Shown here piece after piece: positions 5,490 to 10,176 of a stretch of 10,176 bases of DNA. Source of the DNA: Prosthecobacter sp. (GTDB lineage: Bacteria > Verrucomicrobiota > Verrucomicrobiia > Verrucomicrobiales > Verrucomicrobiaceae); NCBI GenBank assembly GCA_020216965.1, contig JAIWOJ010000031.1, forward strand, positions 1 through 10,176. Reading direction: 5' to 3'. A program made the position numbers and the translations under genes. Every line of letters starts with the position of its first letter. Position 1 is the first letter of the stretch. Under the pieces are notes generated by a model. It worked only from the letters and a program-made list of their open reading frames with translations. It did no database searches and had not been told where the DNA came from.

Positions 5490-7823
5490 TCAATTCACTA
5501 GCACGACCTGAACAGCATCAAGGTGAACATTTCCGCCCGCGCCTTCTGTGCGGAAGATGACGGCGGCTTCTTCGCCTGCATTAAATTTGAAGGTGCCGAG
5601 AGGATGGGCACCATTTTTGCCACTGGCGGGTTGGCTTTGGTTCACCTGGACGGTTTTTTCCCCTTCGGCGCTGAGGATGGTGATTGCGGCGGTCTTGGCG
5701 CGGTTTTCATGGGGCTGCCAGTAGGCGCGGACTTCGTAGTTCCCGCTTTGCTTTACGGCAAAGCTGAACCGAGCGCTGGCTCCTTTGGCAGAGCTGTAAC
5801 GATAGTGCTCTCCGACGAAGGGTTTGAGACCTTCGCCTTTGCTCCAGGGGCCCGTGAGTTCGGCATCTTCATCATCGATGACAATGCCTTCGAGCTTTTT
5901 GGGATCAATGCTGTCGCTGGCGATCTCGGGCAGCTTTTTGGCGTTTGCGGGTAGGTAGAGGTCTGCCTCCAGGCTATCGCGGCGCATGGCACCGGGTTTG
6001 TTCATGAGGTCTTTCAAGATGTCCAGATACTGCTCATAGACGCCGCGCGGGCTGGTGTGATGGCGCACGCAGATCCAGGCGGCCTTGCCGACGACCTCAC
6101 CCATCATGCCGCAGGTGCGCATGACACGGGTGGAGCCCAAGGAGTGGCGGTCCACGCTGATGGTGCGGCCAGCCATGAAGAGATTGCCGATGTCTTTGCT
6201 GTAAAAGCAGCGGTAGGGCACAGGATAGCCGTTTTTACGGTCGGTGTGTTTGCCGAACTCAGCGCGGCTAATGAAGGGATTGTCAGGAAATTTCACGGCA
6301 TACTGCTCCTTCGGGTAATGCAGATCTTGGTCCCAGGTCGTCGGCACGCAGCCATCGGGATGGATGATGCCTTTGACCATGTCTTCCCCATTGAGAATGA
6401 TATCCCCAACGATGCGGCGGCTCTCACGGGGACCGCCGATGTAGGCCAGCCACTGCATGTCATACGGGGCATATTTTTCCCCACCCTTGGTTTTCAGGGC
6501 GGAGACGGCCCCATAGACGGCGCGGAAGTTGTGGTCACGGATGAGCTCTAGATCGTTGATGGGATGTTTGTCGAAGCCGCTCTCCCAGAACCATTCGCCA
6601 TGCAGATAGTCCTCCACATTCGGGGTGGGGGTGTAACCCAGATCGTAGCCAGCGAGGTTGGATTTGTTTTTTACCCCCACGGGCTCCAGGGCACGGGGTT
6701 CTGGGAAGTCTCCCATCTCCAGGGGCAGCGCCCAGGGAGTAGCAGGCCATGAGACAGGCTTCTGCTGCTTTTTCAGCACCCACATGTTGCTCATGCCCAT
6801 GCGGCCTTTTTCCTCCATCATAAACTCGGCACCTGCCAGCGCGCCCACGCTGCCGTGGCCGGTGCAATCGACGAAAAACTTACCCACGAAGCGGGTTTCC
6901 TTGCCGGTTTGGGTATCTAGCCCCACCACGCTGCGGATGTTTTTGCCGGACATCTCCACGCCATAGACATGGGTGTTGAGGAACAGGTCGATGGTCTTCT
7001 CCGCCCTGACGACTTGCTCCTTCAGCCTGTCATTGAACTCCGCCGGATCAGCCGCCGGACTATTGCTGGCGCGGTCGGCGAACTCCTCGACGATCTCGCC
7101 CAGGTGCGGATACAGGCCACGGCGGGTGCCGCCCTGTGCCCAGACCTGGATCTCGCTGGAGCCGTTGCCGCCGAGCACCGGCCTGTTTTGGATGAAGGCG
7201 ACCTTGAGCGCTTGGCGCGCGCCTGAGAGAGCGGCCCCCATGCCGGAGTAACCACCGCCTACGACCACGAGGTCATACTCCTGGGTCTCAGGAGCTTTCT
7301 CTGGCAGGCCGAGCAGTTTGCGGCGCAGGGTGTTGGTGGCAGCCAGTTCATTCGGCGGCGTGAAGTCCTCTTCGCTGCTAAGCAAAATCGCATCCACTCG
7401 GCCGTCAAAGCCGGTCAGGTCATGCAGGGCGATCTTGGCTTTGCCATTGATCTTGACGCTGCCCGCCTTTTCCCACAGCCAGTCCTTGCCCTCCGTGCCG
7501 AGCACCTTGTCCAGCTTTGCGCCATTCATGCTCACCTGGAATTTCCCTGGAGCGTCCGCTGTGACGCCAAAGGGGGCCACCCAGTTTTTCGTGCGCACCC
7601 AGACGCTGTAATTCCCTGAGGGTAGCTGCACCTCGGTCTCAGCATCTTTCACGGCTTTGCCCATGCCGTGGGCCATGAGGTAGGGGGAACCCATGATGTC
7701 GATAAACTGAGTATCAAGCACCCAGCCACCGTGGTTGGCAAAGGATTCAGCCTCGACCCAAAGCTGGTGGGCGGGCGCATGGGAGATCATGCCCAGGAGG
7801 GCAGCGAGAATGCGAGATTTCAT
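5490..7823 (-). CDS. Secreted FAD-dependent oxidoreductase with N- and C-terminal jelly-roll/golvesin-like domains
   Basis: A 777-residue protein, probably exported: a short Sec-type signal (MKSRILAALLGMI, likely cleavage near APA at 18). Residues about 20-150 form a beta-rich module (WVEAESFANHGGW, ending GRVDAILLSSEED) like carbohydrate-binding domains. Residues 183-583 are the FAD oxidoreductase core: dinucleotide motif VVVGGGYSG (186-194), LGGNGSSE (217-224), DCTGHGSVGALAGAEF (319-334) and the closing FAD segment LFMAGRTISVDRHSLGSTR (548-566), as in the FAD_oxidored family. Residues about 660-777 again form a beta-sandwich (GNYEVRAYW, then HLDAVQVVL) resembling the golvesin-type C-terminal domain seen with xanthan lyases. 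The substrate is unknown; a role in periplasmic glycan breakdown is inference only. The start ATG 7823 lacks a Shine-Dalgarno but is followed directly by the signal peptide. No twin-arginine motif is visible. Confidence 0.85.
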   Translation of the reverse strand: MKSRILAALLGMISHAPAHQLWVEAESFANHGGWVLDTQFIDIMGSPYLMAHGMGKAVKDAETEVQLPSGNYSVWVRTKNWVAPFGVTADAPGKFQVSMNGAKLDKVLGTEGKDWLWEKAGSVKINGKAKIALHDLTGFDGRVDAILLSSEEDFTPPNELAATNTLRRKLLGLPEKAPETQEYDLVVVGGGYSGMGAALSGARQALKVAFIQNRPVLGGNGSSEIQVWAQGGTRRGLYPHLGEIVEEFADRASNSPAADPAEFNDRLKEQVVRAEKTIDLFLNTHVYGVEMSGKNIRSVVGLDTQTGKETRFVGKFFVDCTGHGSVGALAGAEFMMEEKGRMGMSNMWVLKKQQKPVSWPATPWALPLEMGDFPEPRALEPVGVKNKSNLAGYDLGYTPTPNVEDYLHGEWFWESGFDKHPINDLELIRDHNFRAVYGAVSALKTKGGEKYAPYDMQWLAYIGGPRESRRIVGDIILNGEDMVKGIIHPDGCVPTTWDQDLHYPKEQYAVKFPDNPFISRAEFGKHTDRKNGYPVPYRCFYSKDIGNLFMAGRTISVDRHSLGSTRVMRTCGMMGEVVGKAAWICVRHHTSPRGVYEQYLDILKDLMNKPGAMRRDSLEADLYLPANAKKLPEIASDSIDPKKLEGIVIDDEDAELTGPWSKGEGLKPFVGEHYRYSSAKGASARFSFAVKQSGNYEVRAYWQPHENRAKTAAITILSAEGEKTVQVNQSQPASGKNGAHPLGTFKFNAGEEAAVIFRTEGAGGNVHLDAVQVVLVN

Positions 7824-7973
7824 GGTTGAGAGGTTTTTTTAACGAGAGGAATCCCAGAAAGCAATCACCGTCCCTCCGTTACGGTAACACGAATGGGGCT
7901 GGTGCTCGGCAGGGCACCAGGGATTTGCCCCTTGCAGGCTTGCTACGCCTGCGGGAGTTTGGTCCTCTCAACC
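7824..7973. repeat. Mirrored 10-bp motif next to two divergent starts
   Basis: GGTTGAGAGG at 7824-7833 and CCTCTCAACC at 7964-7973 are exact reverse complements. In the sense of each gene both read CCTCTCAACC, directly before the FAD oxidoreductase ATG and 11 bp before the small membrane-protein ATG at 7985. It could be a shared leader element or operator half-site, or coincidence. Confidence 0.5.
7867..7952. promoter_or_regulatory. Cluster of three hairpins in a divergent intergenic region
   Basis: Three successive inverted repeats: ACCGT/ACGGT (7867-7871 with 7881-7885, nine-base loop); CTGGTGCTC/GGGCACCAG (7899-7907 with 7912-7920, four-base loop, one G-T pair); and GCAGGC/GCCTGC (7934-7939 with 7947-7952, seven-base loop). 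GGGG at 7895-7898 can also pair with CCCC at 7928-7931 around the middle hairpin. There is no U-tract, so these look like leader structure or bound DNA sites rather than terminators. I recognise no known riboswitch. Confidence 0.4.
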
Positions 7974-7984
7974 TTCTCCCGGTC

Positions 7985-8368
7985 ATGTTCCGCAAAAACT
8001 GGTATCTATTCACCCCTCTGGCGATCGTCGGCCTGCCGGCATTGTCCCTGGTTTATTACATGTTTGTCTTTGGCTATCCGCCTGCGGAGGCTGTGGAGGC
8101 CACCACCCACTTCTTCCAGTCCAGCACAAGGTATGCGATGAAGTATTCGGACCGCCACTTTGCCCTGGTGAAGCCGGGCATGGACGGCAAGGAGGTTTAC
8201 AGCCGCATCGGCGTGCCTTTTGAGCGCCACAACAACGACACCGAGTGGCTTTACGCGCTGCCCAAGGGGCTGACGCGCGCCTACCATGAGCGCATTGTGA
8301 TCTTTGCTAAAGATAGCAAGGGAGTGCCCCGCGTGAAAGAGGTGGTGCGCGCCTTCCATGCTGAGTGA
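7985..8368 (+). CDS. Small membrane-anchored protein with BamE (SmpA/OmlA)-like motif
   Basis: A 127-residue protein with one N-terminal membrane segment (about residues 7-30) and a soluble C-terminal part that should face the periplasm. The stretch LVKPGMDGKEVYSRIGVP (61-78), then a W..Y at 88-90 and a beta strand ending in IVIFAKDSKG (104-113), follows the pattern of SmpA/OmlA (BamE)-like domains: a GM..eV...lG.P turn, then W.Y and a beta-hairpin. It lacks the lipobox cysteine of true BamE, so a BAM-complex role is not supported. The start is ATG 7985, because the upstream residues in the open frame do not look like protein. Its stop overlaps the rlmN start by 11 bp, suggesting one transcript and coupled translation; a functional link to RlmN is not evident. 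Confidence 0.65.
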   Translation: MFRKNWYLFTPLAIVGLPALSLVYYMFVFGYPPAEAVEATTHFFQSSTRYAMKYSDRHFALVKPGMDGKEVYSRIGVPFERHNNDTEWLYALPKGLTRAYHERIVIFAKDSKGVPRVKEVVRAFHAE

Positions 8369-9524
8369 TTCTCCAGCCGTGATGAGCGCCGCCCCTGCTG
8401 CTACCCCATCCGTCCGCAGTTCCCTCCTGGGAGCCACGCCAGATGAAGTCGCGGAAATCGTGCGCAGCCTGGGGGAGCCCGCTTTTCGCGCCAAGCAGAT
8501 CATTGAATGGACCTACCAAAAACGCGCGGTGGACGTGGAGGCGATGTCCAGCCTCCCGAAACCCCTGCGCCAGGCGCTGGCGCAGCGTTTCACCACCCGC
8601 AGCATGGTGCTGGCAGGCAGCAGCGGCTCCGCCGACACCACGCGGAAACTGCTCCTGCGACTGCATGACGGCCGCTATGTGGAGACGGTGCTCATCCCGG
8701 CCAATCCTGCGCTCTACGGTGGCCGCTCCGACCGGCTGACGCTCTGCGTCTCTAGCCAAGTCGGCTGCGCCTACGACTGCAAATTCTGCGCCAGCGGCCT
8801 AGCCGGCTTTACTCGCAACCTCACGGCGGGCGAGATCGTGGAGCAAGTGGTGCAGGCAGAGGCCCACGCCCAGGACCGCGTGGACAACCTCGTTTTCATG
8901 GGCATGGGCGAGCCACTGGCAAACTACAGCCACCTCACCAAGGCGATTGAGATCCTCAATGCCGAATGGGGCATCGGCATCGGCGCACGGCACATGACCG
9001 TCAGCACCAGCGGCCTGGCACCGCAGATCAAAAAGCTAGCCGATTTCCCGCTCCAGATCCGCCTGGCCATCTCTCTGCATGGGGCCAGTGATGAAGTGCG
9101 CAGCCAAATCATGCCCGTGAACCGCAAGCACAACATCGCCGAACTTTTTGAGGCCCTGCACGCCTGGCGCAGCAAGCGGAAGCAGCGCATCACGCTCGAG
9201 TACATTTTGATCAAAGACGTGAACGACATGCCCGAGCAAGCGCGCCTGCTGGCAAAACGCGCCCGCGCGATCGACGCCCGCGTGAACCTCATCCCCTACA
9301 ACACCGTGGACGGCCTGCCCTGGGTGCGCCCCAGCGAGGCACAATGCACTGCCTTTCGCGACACCCTAGAGGCTGGCGGCGTGACGGCGACTTTGCGCCT
9401 GGAAAAAGGCCATGACATCGCTGCCGCCTGTGGTCAGCTCCGCCTCAAGCAGGAAACCTCTGAGGGCGTCATCGAGTCTCCCATCCCAGAAAAGCGCATC
9501 ACCATCGGCGCTGGGGCAGTGTGA
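8358..9524 (+). CDS. rlmN: Dual-specificity 23S rRNA (A2503)/tRNA (A37) C2-methyltransferase RlmN
   Basis: A radical-SAM enzyme that methylates C2 of adenosine in 23S rRNA (A2503 in E. coli) and in some tRNAs (A37); cytoplasmic, 4Fe-4S dependent. 388 residues, in the family's range. The [4Fe-4S] motif CAYDCKFC is at 137-144 (C137, C141, C144). Other signatures are FRAKQIIEW (43-51), ETVLIP with E109, VSSQVGC (131-137), MGMGEPLANY (181-190), VSTSG (215-219) and SLHG (239-242). The methyl-carrying cysteine is C358 in the terminal AAACGQL segment. All key residues are intact. An ATG at 8382 (M9) is an alternative start that would leave a 13-bp gap instead of an 11-bp overlap with the upstream gene. 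The first 25 residues are Ala/Ser/Pro-rich and unlikely to be essential. The C-terminal 25 residues extend a little past the usual end. Confidence 0.95.
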   Translation: MLSDSPAVMSAAPAATPSVRSSLLGATPDEVAEIVRSLGEPAFRAKQIIEWTYQKRAVDVEAMSSLPKPLRQALAQRFTTRSMVLAGSSGSADTTRKLLLRLHDGRYVETVLIPANPALYGGRSDRLTLCVSSQVGCAYDCKFCASGLAGFTRNLTAGEIVEQVVQAEAHAQDRVDNLVFMGMGEPLANYSHLTKAIEILNAEWGIGIGARHMTVSTSGLAPQIKKLADFPLQIRLAISLHGASDEVRSQIMPVNRKHNIAELFEALHAWRSKRKQRITLEYILIKDVNDMPEQARLLAKRARAIDARVNLIPYNTVDGLPWVRPSEAQCTAFRDTLEAGGVTATLRLEKGHDIAAACGQLRLKQETSEGVIESPIPEKRITIGAGAV

Positions 9525-9544
9525 TGGATCAGGGCGATTTCCGC

Positions 9545-9587
9545 CGGGCCTGAGCCCGCCTTGGCAGGTGAAGAAGGCAGTGCTGCC
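9545..9587. terminator. Short hairpins between convergent rlmN and pgsA
   Basis: CGGGC/GCCCG (9545-9549 with 9554-9558, loop CTGA) and GGCA/TGCC (9576-9579 with 9584-9587, loop GTGC) sit in the 84-bp gap between the two stops. They could serve both strands, but there is no U-tract, and such short stems are common in GC-rich DNA. Confidence 0.22.
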
Positions 9588-9608
9588 CCGGCAAAGCGGC
9601 ATCCAAGT

Positions 9609-10169
9609 TCAACCGGCGTCTTTCACCTGACGAATGCCAGCGGCGAGGTTGAGAAAGCCGGAGATGGCCGTGAAGCCGCCCGCTAGCAGGGTGGGCCAGA
9701 GCAGGCCCGGAAAATCCAGCATCAGCCAAAGCACGGCGGTGAATTGGGCAAAGGTGGCCACCTTGCCCGTCCAGTGCGGTTTGATCTCGCAGCGGCCGAC
9801 CAAGTGATCGATCAAAAAGGCACCGCCGATGCTAGCAAGGTCACGGAAGATCACCAGCGTGGGGAACCAGAGAGGAAACTGCTGCCGCCAGCCAGTGAAG
9901 CTAAGGCAAATGATCGCAGAGAGGAGCATCAGCTTATCCGCCAGGGGGTCCAGGATGGCTCCCAGGCGGCTCATCTGGTGAAAATGACGAGCGATGAACC
10001 CATCCAAAGCATCACTGACTGCGGCGAGGGCAAAGACGGTGATCGTCCACCAGCGCAGCGCCTCATTCGGCAGCCCGGTGGAAACACTCTGCCCATAATA
10101 AATCGTCAGACCGATAAAAACCGGGATGAGGAGGATGCGGAAGATCGTGATCTGGGTAGCAAAGGTCAC
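9609..10169 (-). CDS. pgsA: CDP-alcohol phosphatidyltransferase, probably phosphatidylglycerophosphate synthase
   Basis: Inner-membrane enzyme that transfers a phosphatidyl group from CDP-diacylglycerol to glycerol-3-phosphate, the first committed step to phosphatidylglycerol. 186 residues, the usual PgsA size. The family signature D..DG..AR(x8)G...D...D is intact: D53, D56-G57, A60-R61, G70, D74 and D78. Hydrophobic segments at about 8-27, 41-54, 80-92, 100-120, 137-150 and 155-178 fit a six-helix membrane protein. The N-terminus (ITIFRILLIPVFIG) matches typical PgsA. The start is read as GTG at 10169; only seven bases lie upstream in the window, and the frame is still open to the edge, so a start slightly further right cannot be excluded. 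Cardiolipin or phosphatidylinositol-type synthases of the same family are the alternatives. It is convergent with rlmN. Confidence 0.85.
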   Translation of the reverse strand: MTFATQITIFRILLIPVFIGLTIYYGQSVSTGLPNEALRWWTITVFALAAVSDALDGFIARHFHQMSRLGAILDPLADKLMLLSAIICLSFTGWRQQFPLWFPTLVIFRDLASIGGAFLIDHLVGRCEIKPHWTGKVATFAQFTAVLWLMLDFPGLLWPTLLAGGFTAISGFLNLAAGIRQVKDAG

Positions 10170-10176
10170 GCGCGGA

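Noticed and set aside
6057..6551. 164-codon plus-strand frame inside the FAD oxidoreductase gene
   Set aside because: Antisense shadow of conserved FAD-family sequence, with no recognisable domain.
7826..7984. Upstream extension of the BamE-like gene from a TTG codon
   Set aside because: It begins three bases from the divergent FAD gene start and crosses the hairpin cluster; the membrane segment typical of an N-terminus follows ATG 7985.
8307..8759. 150-codon minus-strand frame across the rlmN start
   Set aside because: It overlaps two better-supported plus-strand genes and has no motif.
1..10176. CRISPR array, tRNA, rRNA, insertion sequence or prophage gene
   Set aside because: I looked for regular direct repeats with spacers, cloverleaf-like segments and transposase or integrase motifs on both strands and saw none.

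Overview
The window most likely comes from a Gram-negative member of the Verrucomicrobiota (Prosthecobacter/Verrucomicrobium-like). This is inferred from protein types, not from a marker gene. The clues are a long secreted protein with autotransporter-associated beta-strand repeats, a secreted FAD-dependent oxidoreductase flanked by jelly-roll-like domains (a type I associate with Planctomycetes and Verrucomicrobia), GC-rich coding DNA, and start codons that mostly lack a Shine-Dalgarno sequence. No tRNA, rRNA, CRISPR array, transposase or phage gene was seen.

Layout: (1) 1-2129, minus: the N-terminal part of a surface or secreted beta-strand-repeat protein. It runs off the left edge and is interrupted by a one-base frameshift at a run of seven Cs (315-321). 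(2) 2130-2558: an AT-richer intergenic region holding a rho-independent terminator candidate, an 11-bp inverted repeat and a leader stem-loop. (3) 2559-3635, minus: pyruvate dehydrogenase E1 alpha (pdhA) without an adjacent pdhB. (4) 3754-4233, plus: a small TPR protein divergent from pdhA. (5) 4234-4512: a gap with a decayed palindromic repeat. (6) 4513-5349, plus: a class IV PLP enzyme (aminodeoxychorismate lyase or branched-chain aminotransferase type). (7) 5490-7823, minus: the secreted FAD oxidoreductase, convergent with (6). (8) 7824-7984: a hairpin-rich divergent intergenic region with a mirrored 10-bp motif. (9) 7985-9524, plus: a two-gene overlapping unit of a small membrane-anchored BamE-like protein and the 23S rRNA/tRNA methyltransferase RlmN. 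(10) 9609-10169, minus: a CDP-alcohol phosphatidyltransferase, probably PgsA, convergent with rlmN.

Most genes are ordinary housekeeping functions (pyruvate oxidation, cofactor or amino-acid metabolism, RNA modification, phospholipid synthesis) in single-gene units. I see no multi-gene defence, secondary-metabolite or mobile system. The points most worth checking are the homopolymer frameshift in the repeat protein, the architecture of the exported FAD enzyme, and the structured intergenic regions.
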